From: UBA2942 sp045127535
Lineage (GTDB): Bacteria > Bacillota > Clostridia > Lachnospirales > Lachnospiraceae
Assembly: GCA_045127535.1 (NCBI GenBank)
Contig: JBGVQN010000065.1
Location: 1 to 17,437 of the forward strand
Direction: 5' to 3'
Length of the DNA stretch: 17,437 nt
The notes under the pieces were generated by a model. It saw only the letters and a list, made by a program, of their open reading frames with translations, searched no databases and was not told where the DNA came from. Positions 7,212 to 14,500 of the stretch are shown here, one piece after another. The position numbers and the translations under genes were made by a program. Each line of letters begins with the position of its first letter. Positions within the stretch are counted from its first letter, which is position 1.

Positions 7212-7483
7212 AAACAATAGGCAGTGAAAAACGTTTGTGTACTTGCTGTATGGAAGAACATGAAGTGAAAACAGTCCGTATGATGGAGCATGCAAGCTTT
7301 AAGCATGTGTATGTAGATTATGAGGCAGTCTATTTTTATTGTGATGTAGCGGAAGAATTGTATATGGATGAGTCACAGATGCGGGAGAATGATGCAGCAA
7401 TCAAGGATGCATATAGAAAAGTGCAAGGACTCTTACCATTTTGTATGAATGGAAAAAATGGAGTATCCATCATTGTCAAATGA
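7202..7483 (+). CDS. YgiT/MqsA-type zinc-finger protein, truncated before its HTH domain
   Basis: A 93-aa protein. The opening CTCC (C13-C16) and the later YCDVAEELYMDE, then ENDAAIKDAYRKVQGLL, match the N-terminal zinc-finger domain of YgiT/MqsA-like antitoxin-regulators. In those proteins this text is normally followed by an XRE-type helix-turn-helix. Here the frame runs out after a few residues (PFCMNGKNGVSIIVK), and I find no HTH in the other frames before the next gene. The second Cys pair is incomplete (C47 present, Ala at 50), which may be a subfamily trait or decay. No toxin gene is adjacent. It is likely a remnant of a longer regulator, though a stand-alone protein is possible. It has little ribosome site of its own and may depend on the leader ORF. 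Confidence 0.6.
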   Translation: MEMKTIGSEKRLCTCCMEEHEVKTVRMMEHASFKHVYVDYEAVYFYCDVAEELYMDESQMRENDAAIKDAYRKVQGLLPFCMNGKNGVSIIVK

Positions 7484-7533
7484 GTATCAAGAGATTTCGG
7501 AAATGAGAAACAGGGCAGAAATGGAGTGTTCAC

Positions 7534-8451
7534 ATGTATACAAAATTAATAGAACAAATTCAGGCAAATGGATATCCCGTTTATGGAATTGAAATATACA
7601 AAGACGGTGAGACCGTATGCAAGCATCATTTTGCACCGGATATCCGTTACCCCATTTATTCAGCTACAAAAGCGTTTACTGCTACTGCAGTGGGATTGGC
7701 TGCGGCAGAGGGCAAGCTGTCAGTAGAGGATCCGTTCAGTGCTTATTTGGAACGCAGGTATCTGCAGTATGTACCACAGCCCCAGAGGGAAGCATTTGCC
7801 AGGCTGCCGATCCGCCGTTTTCTGACCATGTCCATACCGGGATATCCGTTTCGTCCTGAGGGGGCAGACTGGCTGCAGTTTGCATTGGAGTGTCTGGTGG
7901 ATTATAAGGCTGCACCGGTGTTTGACTACTCCAATATACCGGCATACCTGGTTGGTGTGGCAGCAGAGCATGCAGTCGGGGAACATCTGGGAGATTACTT
8001 AAAGTCCAGGCTGTTGGAACCCCTTGGGATCTATGAGCCTGTATATCAGAAGTGTCCCGCAGGGCATTTTTACGGTGCTTCCGGTATGCAACTGACTGTG
8101 CATGAACTGAGTCTGCTGGGGCAGTTATATCTGCAAAAGGGACAGTTTCAGGGAACACAGATTTTGCCGGAATGGTGGGTGCAGGAAGCCACCTCTGTGC
8201 AGCAGGCAAACAGAGAGGGCGGATATGGATATTATTTCTGGAAATACGGACAGGGGTATCGGATCAGCGGAAAGTGGGGGCAGCGGTGTCTGATCTTTCC
8301 TGCACAGACAGATGAGCAGGGGACTGCGTCAGACAGTGCAGGATATGGATGCAGACAGGCTCCATTGATGATCACGTATCTTTCCAATATGCCGGAGGGC
8401 TCCGGCAGAGTTGCGGAATTAATAGAGGCACATGTGCTGCGTCAGGAATAA
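7534..8451 (+). CDS. Serine hydrolase, beta-lactamase/PBP-like (class C fold)
   Basis: A 305-aa protein with no signal peptide, so probably cytoplasmic. The nucleophile motif SATK is at residues 43-46 (SxxK). The second motif YSN is at 132-134 in the context FDYSNIPAYLVG. The expected third motif (K/H-x-G near the C-terminus) seems to be represented by SGKWG at 245-249. This is the layout of class C beta-lactamase-related esterases and DD-peptidase-like hydrolases. Such proteins cleave esters, peptides or D-amino-acid links, and the substrate cannot be read from sequence. Start ATG at 7534 has GGAG 7 nt upstream (7523-7526). It is 50 nt downstream of the truncated zinc-finger gene and may share its transcript. 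No antibiotic resistance should be assumed. Confidence 0.8.
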   Translation: MYTKLIEQIQANGYPVYGIEIYKDGETVCKHHFAPDIRYPIYSATKAFTATAVGLAAAEGKLSVEDPFSAYLERRYLQYVPQPQREAFARLPIRRFLTMSIPGYPFRPEGADWLQFALECLVDYKAAPVFDYSNIPAYLVGVAAEHAVGEHLGDYLKSRLLEPLGIYEPVYQKCPAGHFYGASGMQLTVHELSLLGQLYLQKGQFQGTQILPEWWVQEATSVQQANREGGYGYYFWKYGQGYRISGKWGQRCLIFPAQTDEQGTASDSAGYGCRQAPLMITYLSNMPEGSGRVAELIEAHVLRQE

Positions 8452-8463
8452 TGGGGCAATATG

Positions 8464-8482
8464 GGATTGGATGAGGCAATCC
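8464..8482 (+). other. Short hairpin after the serine hydrolase gene
   Basis: GGATTG (8464-8469) pairs with CAATCC (8477-8482) around a 7-nt loop, 12 nt after the stop. No T run follows, so a terminator call would be weak. Confidence 0.3.
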
Positions 8483-8483
8483 T

Positions 8484-8563
8484 ATTCGACTTCTATTCAA
8501 TCCTCCATTCAACCCATGAAACCAGAAGTTAGTTTTGCGTTCAACCACCCCATTCAACCACCC
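8484..8563. repeat. Degenerate 12-13-bp repeats with core ATTCAAYCC
   Basis: Units start at 8484 (diverged), 8495, 8507, 8539 and 8552. The last two are nearly identical (TTCAACCACCC at 8540-8550 and 8553-8563). Within this 330-nt gene-poor gap the repeat marks the boundary between normal-GC sequence and the AT-rich block that follows. Confidence 0.5.
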
Positions 8564-8611
8564 TTGAAAAATATGTCAGATAATAAATAAAGTATGTGTC
8601 TAATTGATAAC

Positions 8612-8621
8612 AGGAGGTGAT
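8612..8621 (+). promoter_or_regulatory. Orphan full-length Shine-Dalgarno sequence
   Basis: AGGAGGTGAT is close to a full complement of the 16S rRNA 3' end, yet no ORF of useful length starts after it. A GTG at 8629 gives 8 codons and an ATG at 8633 gives 14. It may be the relic of a decayed gene or may serve a leader peptide. Confidence 0.35.
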
Positions 8622-8741
8622 AAAATAAGTGGATGATAAAAAACAGAGAAACTGAAAAGTGCAGAGCAAAGAAGTAGAGGATGGAAGTATTTGATAAATC
8701 TTTCGTCACTTATTTATATCTAGAAAAGGAATGGTAAAAAG

Positions 8742-9281
8742 ATGAAAAATATTTTAAGATAATTACTTGTTGCGGTTGTTTTAATAATGATTTACACAAA
8801 CATGATGGCAGATGTAGCTTATGCGGATGTGACTCAAGAAGATTTTTATCTTGTAATCAATGGAAATGAAAGAGTGTATGTTGGTGAAAATTATTATAAT
8901 GAAGATACGGGAGAATATATTTATTGGATAAATAATGATAATGCGAGAAGCGGTGAGCTTGCAAAGAGCTTTACATTCAGAATAAGATATTCTATCACAT
9001 CATCGGATTTTACCGTAAATAGCACATCAGTTGCAGTTGTAACAGATGCACATGTAGAAGATATTTATGGAAACGAAGTGAGTGGCTATCAAGGGCATGC
9101 ATATCAAGTAGATATTATTGGTATCTATGCAAGAACATTAAAATTCTCAATAGGTGGCACACAAACAGGAACTGTGACTGGTTTGCAAAATGGAGGAAGT
9201 TACCGTGTGAGAATTTCAAATAGTGATTATCTATCAGATTTATATTATTTGGTTGGTGGGGGTACAATTACTAATTTATAG
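8742..9281 (+). pseudogene. Small secreted protein interrupted by an in-frame TAA in its signal peptide
   Basis: From the ATG at 8742 the frame reads MKNILR, a TAA at 8760-8762, then LLVAVVLIMIYTN and ADVAYA/DVTQ. Without the TAA this is a textbook signal peptide (basic start, hydrophobic core, A-Y-A cleavage site) leading into a mature domain of about 150 aa. The domain is rich in beta-type residues, Tyr, Asn and Gly, with no Cys. The remaining frame is open from an ATG at 8787 to 9281, but that ATG has no ribosome site and the shortened leader is a poor signal. AAGGA (8726-8730) precedes 8742. I do not recognise the domain. It is 43 nt upstream of an ECF sigma gene, so it may be a member of that regulon. 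A recent nonsense mutation, a sequencing error or deliberate low expression could all explain the TAA. Confidence 0.6.
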
Positions 9282-9324
9282 GATTTGAAATTAAAATAAG
9301 TTAAGCGGGGGAGAATTTTACAGG

Positions 9325-9822
9325 ATGGATCCAATAGGGGAACAGGAATTTGAAGAATTAGTAAAACAGTATGGGACAGAATTACTACATATATGCTTTA
9401 TGTATCTAAAGAACTACCAGTTAGCAGAAGATGCAGTGCAGGATACTTTTTTGGCTGTATATCAAAACTATGGGCGATTTAGGGGAGATAGTAGTCTGAA
9501 AACGTGGATTACACGCATTGCAATTAATAAGTGTAAAAATATTTTACGAAAAAAATATCTTCAAGTAGAATGCTTCCCCCTTAACTTACAATTACCCAGA
9601 GAAGGTGAATGGGAAAAAATGGAACAAGATATGACTGTTATAAAGGCAGTTATGGGATTATCGAGAAAAGAACGTGAGGTAGTGATTGCTTATTATTATC
9701 AAGGATTGTCTGTAAAAGAAGTAGCAGAATTATATCAGCTAAAAGAAGGGGCGGTTATGCAGCGAATGAAGAGAGCAAGAACAAAACTCAGGGACAAATT
9801 AGAAGAATATTATGATTCTTAA
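9325..9822 (+). CDS. ECF-type RNA polymerase sigma factor
   Basis: A 165-aa sigma-70 family protein with only regions 2 and 4. Region 2 covers about residues 24-78 (YLKNYQLAEDAVQDTFLAVY, then FRGDSSLKTWITRIAINKCKN). Region 4 covers about 111-158 (LSRKEREVV, then GLSVKEVAELYQLKEGAV and MKRARTKL). Length and layout are usual for ECF sigma factors. The purine-rich GGGGGAG at 9307-9313 is 11 nt upstream of the ATG. A single-pass membrane protein fitting an anti-sigma factor and a VanZ-type protein follow, so the signal is probably at the cell envelope. I could not find a convincing AAC/CGT type ECF promoter upstream, so autoregulation is not shown. Base composition is much lower in GC than ileS or glgP. 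Confidence 0.9.
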   Translation: MDPIGEQEFEELVKQYGTELLHICFMYLKNYQLAEDAVQDTFLAVYQNYGRFRGDSSLKTWITRIAINKCKNILRKKYLQVECFPLNLQLPREGEWEKMEQDMTVIKAVMGLSRKEREVVIAYYYQGLSVKEVAELYQLKEGAVMQRMKRARTKLRDKLEEYYDS

Positions 9823-9894
9823 TAAATATCTGTTGTTATCTGTCATAATCATACGCTATACACTTCGTTGAATGGCGGAAAAAGGAGGTTTTCT

Positions 9895-10644
9895 TTGTTT
9901 ATGGAAAGAAAACAAGAAGAATTGCATAAAAAAATGCACGAAGAGTTATCGGAGATTTCCTTGTCGGGAGATTTCACAACCCGAGTGATGGAGCAGGTCA
10001 GAATAAAGGAAAATAAGAAACAATTTTTTAAAAAAACAGGATTAGCCTTTGCAGTTAATGTATTTGTAATTTTGATACCATTTTGCGCCCTTGGGATGTA
10101 TATATATGAAAATATATCTGTTAATCAGCAAGTATTGCCGGAATTGTTGCCCATGGAGGTAAAAATGGTATCTTATTTAAATGCTGAAACAACAGATCAT
10201 ATTTTCTATCAAACAGAGCGAACAGATTACGAAGAAGTAGAGAAAGAATTAGGAATACAATTATTAGAAATAGATGGAATGACTCTTGAAAAAGATTTTG
10301 TAATTCATTATTTGTCCGATGATGGAAACTGGATCCGCCTTTCTCTGGAAAAGTTTTTTTCGGTCAAGGAAGTACCAATTGATTTGGAAATTAATATTAT
10401 GACAAGTGAGACACAAAAGAAATTGGGTTGGGATCATGAATATTTGGGATATTATCAATTTATTGAAACAATTCAAATAAATCAGATTCCAATTCATTTG
10501 TTACAGGACACAGCAGCAACTTCTAATTCCGAAATGCAGTCTGAAAAAACTGCGGTTTTTGTATATAATGGAATTCGCTATATAATATCCGGTAGAATTT
10601 CTATAGATGATTTTAAAAGTCTGCTAGAACAATTATTGGACTAA
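9895..10644 (+). CDS. Putative anti-sigma factor, single-pass membrane protein
   Basis: A protein of 249 aa from a TTG at 9895 (AAAGGAGG at 9881-9888, 6 nt away), or 247 aa from the ATG at 9901 (12 nt away). The frame is open further up to 9868 but without a ribosome site. The first ~48 residues are charged and helical (MERKQEELHKKMHEELSEIS), then comes one membrane segment (about 49-71), then an outside domain of about 175 aa with no family I recognise. Cytoplasmic helix, one membrane pass and an outer sensor, directly after an ECF sigma gene, is the usual layout of a membrane anti-sigma factor. The role is inferred from layout and position. The classic zinc anti-sigma motif (HxxxCxxC) is not present. 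Confidence 0.65.
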   Translation: MFMERKQEELHKKMHEELSEISLSGDFTTRVMEQVRIKENKKQFFKKTGLAFAVNVFVILIPFCALGMYIYENISVNQQVLPELLPMEVKMVSYLNAETTDHIFYQTERTDYEEVEKELGIQLLEIDGMTLEKDFVIHYLSDDGNWIRLSLEKFFSVKEVPIDLEINIMTSETQKKLGWDHEYLGYYQFIETIQINQIPIHLLQDTAATSNSEMQSEKTAVFVYNGIRYIISGRISIDDFKSLLEQLLD

Positions 10645-10673
10645 CAATATAGGAAAGATAAGAGGAATCGAAA

Positions 10674-11156
10674 ATGAAACAATGGATTAACAGGATGATA
10701 GTTATATTATATTGTTTGATTATATTTTATGTATTGTTTGGAAGAAGGATACAATACGGTGGTTTATATTTTTCAGGCTCCATGTGGGAGTATGCAAAAA
10801 TGTATGCCAATCTTATACCATTTAAAACCATAGGGAAATTGGTCGCCGGTGCCAAGGAGGGTACAATGGGTGTTCTGTTTGTTTTGAAAAACCTGCTGGG
10901 AAATTTAGTCCTGTTTTTTCCTATGGGTATGTATTGGGGGTTACGAAAGAAAAAAGAAACAATTGGAATGTTTCTCATAAAAATATCGGTCATTTTGCTG
11001 GCCATTGAACTGGTACAGTTTTTGTCAAAGCTTGGAAGCTTTGATGTGGATGATTTTATATTAAATTTGGCAGGAGGTTTGGGAGGATTTTGGCTTGGAA
11101 ACAAAATTTTTCTTCAAACACATGAAAAACACCCCATTTCCCCTCTTGACAAATAA
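10674..11156 (+). CDS. VanZ-family membrane protein
   Basis: A 160-aa integral membrane protein with four likely membrane segments. The stretch LLGNLVLFFPMGMYWG, then AIELVQF and GSFDVDDFILNLAGG is the VanZ-like signature (PF04892): conserved N, P, E, Q and DVDD residues. VanZ of Enterococcus gives low-level teicoplanin resistance; most homologues have no proven role, so resistance should not be assumed. AGAGGA (10661-10666) lies 7 nt before the ATG and the gene follows the putative anti-sigma gene by 29 nt, so the three are probably one operon. Its last codons contain the -35 box of the ileS promoter, and no terminator separates them. Confidence 0.85.
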   Translation: MKQWINRMIVILYCLIIFYVLFGRRIQYGGLYFSGSMWEYAKMYANLIPFKTIGKLVAGAKEGTMGVLFVLKNLLGNLVLFFPMGMYWGLRKKKETIGMFLIKISVILLAIELVQFLSKLGSFDVDDFILNLAGGLGGFWLGNKIFLQTHEKHPISPLDK

Positions 11157-11174
11157 AAATCCCCTGCCTATAAT
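11146..11174 (+). promoter_or_regulatory. Consensus sigma-A promoter of the ileS T-box
   Basis: TTGACA (11146-11151), exactly 17 bp, TATAAT (11169-11174): a perfect consensus promoter. The -35 lies inside the last codons of the VanZ gene (stop at 11154-11156). Transcription should start near 11181. Confidence 0.9.
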
Positions 11175-11180
11175 TTAGGT

Positions 11181-11420
11181 GTATTTAGTCAAAAACATTG
11201 ACGGAGACAGTAGATTTTCTCGTGAACGCTGCAGCGAGCCAGGGAGGGTGTGAGCCTGGTGCAAGTAAGAGTTGATCGAATATCACTCCCGAGTTGCAGT
11301 CCGAACCAGTGGTAGGATGTGCCGGATGCTCACCGTTACAGGGGCCTCATATGTTAGTATGCAGCACAGGTGGTACAGCGAAGTTTGCCCTTCGTCCTTT
11401 GCGGACGGAGGGCTTTTTGT
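11181..11420 (+). promoter_or_regulatory. T-box riboswitch (isoleucine) controlling ileS
   Basis: The leader has the stem I start (GACGGAGACAGTAGA, about 11200-11214) and a specifier region GAATATCACTCC (11278-11289). In that region ATC (11282-11284) is an isoleucine codon, fitting the downstream gene. The T-box proper is CAGGTGGTACAGCG (11367-11380), a variant of AGGGTGGTACCGCG. The TGGT (11371-11374) can pair with the ACCA end of uncharged tRNA-Ile. A terminator hairpin follows directly. Uncharged tRNA-Ile would favour the antiterminator and switch on ileS. The specifier assignment rests on pattern and gene context. Confidence 0.9.
11387..11418 (+). terminator. T-box terminator hairpin
   Basis: 11387-11397 pairs with 11403-11413 (11 bp, one G-T pair) around a 5-nt loop, followed by five Ts (11414-11418). 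It is the off-state of the ileS T-box. Its 3' arm is also the start of a longer inverted repeat downstream. Confidence 0.9.
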
Positions 11421-11467
11421 TATATAGGAAATGCTTCCAGCTTTCCTATATAACAAAAAGCCCTCCG
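11406..11467. repeat. 26-bp perfect inverted repeat across the T-box terminator
   Basis: 11406-11431 is the exact reverse complement of 11442-11467, with a 10-nt loop (11432-11441). The left arm contains the 3' arm and T run of the T-box terminator. On the minus strand the right arm reads as a short terminator (GCCCGGAGGGC then TTTTT). Around 174 nt separate the T-box terminator from the ileS start, so the leader is unusually long. It could be an inserted palindromic (REP-like) element or a local inverted duplication. Confidence 0.85.
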
Positions 11468-11491
11468 GGCAAGATCGCACTGCGGCGGATA

Positions 11492-11516
11492 GATTTGTGC
11501 CGGAGCGTCACAAATC
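11492..11516 (+). other. Secondary hairpin in the ileS leader
   Basis: GATTTGTG (11492-11499) pairs with CACAAATC (11509-11516) around a 9-nt loop. There is no T run. It is part of the extra leader segment between the T-box and ileS. Confidence 0.4.
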
Positions 11517-11591
11517 GTCTCATTGCAGATGGAAGCTTAAAAGATCCATGGCAGTTCCTGCATCATAAATCGCTTCGGATAGGAGGAAACT

Positions 11592-14500
11592 ATGTTATAC
11601 AACAAAGTCAACACAGACCTGAATTTCGTAGGCCGTGAAAAAGAAGTTGAAAAGTTTTGGGAAGACAATCAGATTTTTGAAAAGAGTATTGAGAGCCGTA
11701 AGGAAGGCCCAAATTACATGTTTTATGATGGCCCTCCAACTGCCAATGGTAAGCCACATATCGGTCACGTACTGACCCGTACCATCAAGGATATGATTCC
11801 AAGATACCGTACCATGAAGGGCTATCAGGTACCACGTAAGGCAGGATGGGATACCCATGGTCTGCCAGTAGAGATCGAGGTAGAAAAGCTCCTGGGCATT
11901 GACGGCAAGGAGCAGATCGAAGCATACGGTCTGGAGCCATTTATCGGCAAGTGTAAGGAAAGCGTTTGGAAATATAAGGGCATGTGGGAAGATTTCTCCA
12001 AGACCGTTGGTTTCTGGGCAGATATGGATGACCCATATGTAACCTATCATGATGATTTTATCGAGTCTGAGTTCTGGGCATTGAAGCAGATCTGGGACAA
12101 GGGACTCCTTGTAAAGGATTATAAGGTAGTGCCTTACTGTCCAAGATGTGGTACTGCACTGTCCTCTCACGAGGTGGCACAGGGCTATAAGGATGTAAAG
12201 GAACGTTCCGCAATGGTGCGCTTTGCCGTAAAGGGACAGGACAACACTTACTTCCTGGCATGGACCACTACACCATGGACACTGCCATCTAACGTAGCAC
12301 TTTGTGTAAATCCTGAGGAGACATATGTAAAGGTATCCTGCGAGGACGGCAAGAATTACATTCTGGCACAGGCACTGTTAAGTGTTCTGAAGGATGAATA
12401 TACCATAACTGAGACATATACCGGTAAGGATCTGGAATATACAGAATATGTACCATTATATGATTATGCAAAGGTTGCAGCAGGCCAGAAGGCACACTAT
12501 GTAGTATGCGACAATTATGTTACCATGACAGATGGTACCGGTATCGTACACATTGCACCTGCATTTGGTGAGGACGACTCCCGTGTATGCAAGAAGTACG
12601 GCAACTTCCCATTTGTACAGATGGTAAATTCCAAGGGTGAAATGTCTGAGGAGACCAAGTGGGCAGGTGTCTTTGTGAAGAAGGCTGACCCAATGGTACT
12701 CACTGATCTGGAGGAGAGAGGACTTTTATATGCAGCTCCTAAGTTTGAGCACAGCTATCCGCACTGCTGGAGATGTGACACTCCACTGATTTATTATGCA
12801 AGAGAGTCCTGGTTCATTAAGATGACTGCAGTAAAGGACCGCCTCATTGCCAATAACAACACCATCAACTGGATTCCGGAAAGCATCGGAAGCGGACGTT
12901 TTGGCAACTGGTTAGAGAATATCCAGGACTGGGGCATCAGCCGTAACCGTTACTGGGGTACTCCACTGCCTGTATGGACCTGTGAATGCGGCCATATGCA
13001 CTGCATCGGCAGCAAGGAAGAGTTAAAGGCAATGTCTAATGACTGTCCTGAGGATGTAGAGCTGCATCGTCCATTTATTGACAATGTACACCTGACCTGT
13101 GAAAAGTGCGGCAAGTCCATGACACGTGTACCGGAGGTAATTGACTGCTGGTTTGACTCCGGCTCCATGCCATTTGCACAGTATCACTATCCATTTGAGA
13201 ACAAGGAGCTGTTTGAGAAGAACTTCCCGGCTGACTTTATCAGTGAGGCGGTAGACCAGACAAGAGGATGGTTCTATTCCCTGCTGGCAATCTCCACCCT
13301 GCTCTTTGACAAGGCTCCATATAAGAACGTTATCGTTCTGGGTCATGTACAGGATGAAAACGGACAGAAGATGAGTAAGTCCAAGGGCAATGCAGTAGAC
13401 CCATTTGATGCACTGGAGAAGCATGGTGCAGATGCCATCCGCTGGTACTTCTATTCCAACAGTGCCCCATGGCTGCCAAACCGTTTCCATGACAAGGCAG
13501 TGACAGAGGGTCAGAGAAAGTTCTTGGGTACTTTATGGAACACCTATGCATTCTTTGTACTGTATGCGAATATTGATAATTTTGACCCTACAAAGTACAC
13601 CTTAAACTACGAACAGCTTCCTGTTATGGATAAGTGGGTGCTTTCCAAGTTAAATACTCTGATCCAGACCTGTGACAATTATCTGGAAAACTATAAGATC
13701 ACAGAGACCACCAGAGTGCTGCAGGATTTTGTAGATGAGCTGAGCAACTGGTATGTACGCCGCAGCAGAGAGCGTTTCTGGGCAAAGGGTATGGAGGAGG
13801 ATAAGGTCAATGCTTATATGACTCTGTATACTGCACTGGTAACTGTAAGCAAGCTGGCTGCTCCAATGATCCCATTCATGTCCGAGCAGATCTACCGCAA
13901 CCTGGTATGCAGTGTAGATGCTTCTGCTCCGGAAAGCGTACATCTGTGTACGTATCCGGAAGCCAATCCGGCATGGATCGATACCAAGTTAGAGGATGAC
14001 ATGGAAGACCTGTTAAAGGTGGTAGTAATGGGTCGTGCCTGCCGTAATGCAGCCAACTTAAAGAACAGACAGCCTCTGGGCAAGATGTTCATTAAGGCAA
14101 ACTTTACGTTATCTTCTTTCTTTACCGACATCATTGAGGAGGAGTTAAATGTAAAGAGCGTAGAGTTTACAGATGATGTACGTGCATTTACCACATATAC
14201 CTTTAAGCCGCAGTTAAAGACTGTAGGGCCAAAGTATGGCAAGCTCCTGGGCAAAATCCGTCCTGCATTGGCAGAAGTCGACGGAAATGCAGCAATGGAT
14301 GAATTAAATGCAAAGGGAGTGCTGACTCTGCATATAGATGGTACAGAGGTTCTCTTAGAGACTGCAGATCTGCTGATCGAAATGACACAGATGCCTGGCT
14401 ATGTAACAGAAAATGCAGGAGACATTACGGTAGTCTTAGACAGCAACCTGACAGAAGAACTGATCGAAGAAGGTTATGTAAGAGAGCTGATCAGCAAGAT

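Noticed and set aside
7458..7592. 44-codon ORF bridging the YgiT-type and serine hydrolase genes
   Set aside because: No domain resemblance, it overlaps both genes in another frame, and there is no ribosome site.
8484..8563. CRISPR-like array
   Set aside because: Units are 12-13 bp, partly tandem and degenerate, without spacers of uniform length and without cas genes.
11283..11480. 65-codon minus-strand ORF over the T-box
   Set aside because: Antisense to riboswitch and palindrome; its apparent coding is a by-product of the inverted repeat.
11294..11638. 114-codon + strand ORF between the VanZ gene and ileS
   Set aside because: It runs through the T-box, its terminator and the inverted repeat and overlaps the ileS start; it has no ribosome site and the RNA structures explain the sequence.
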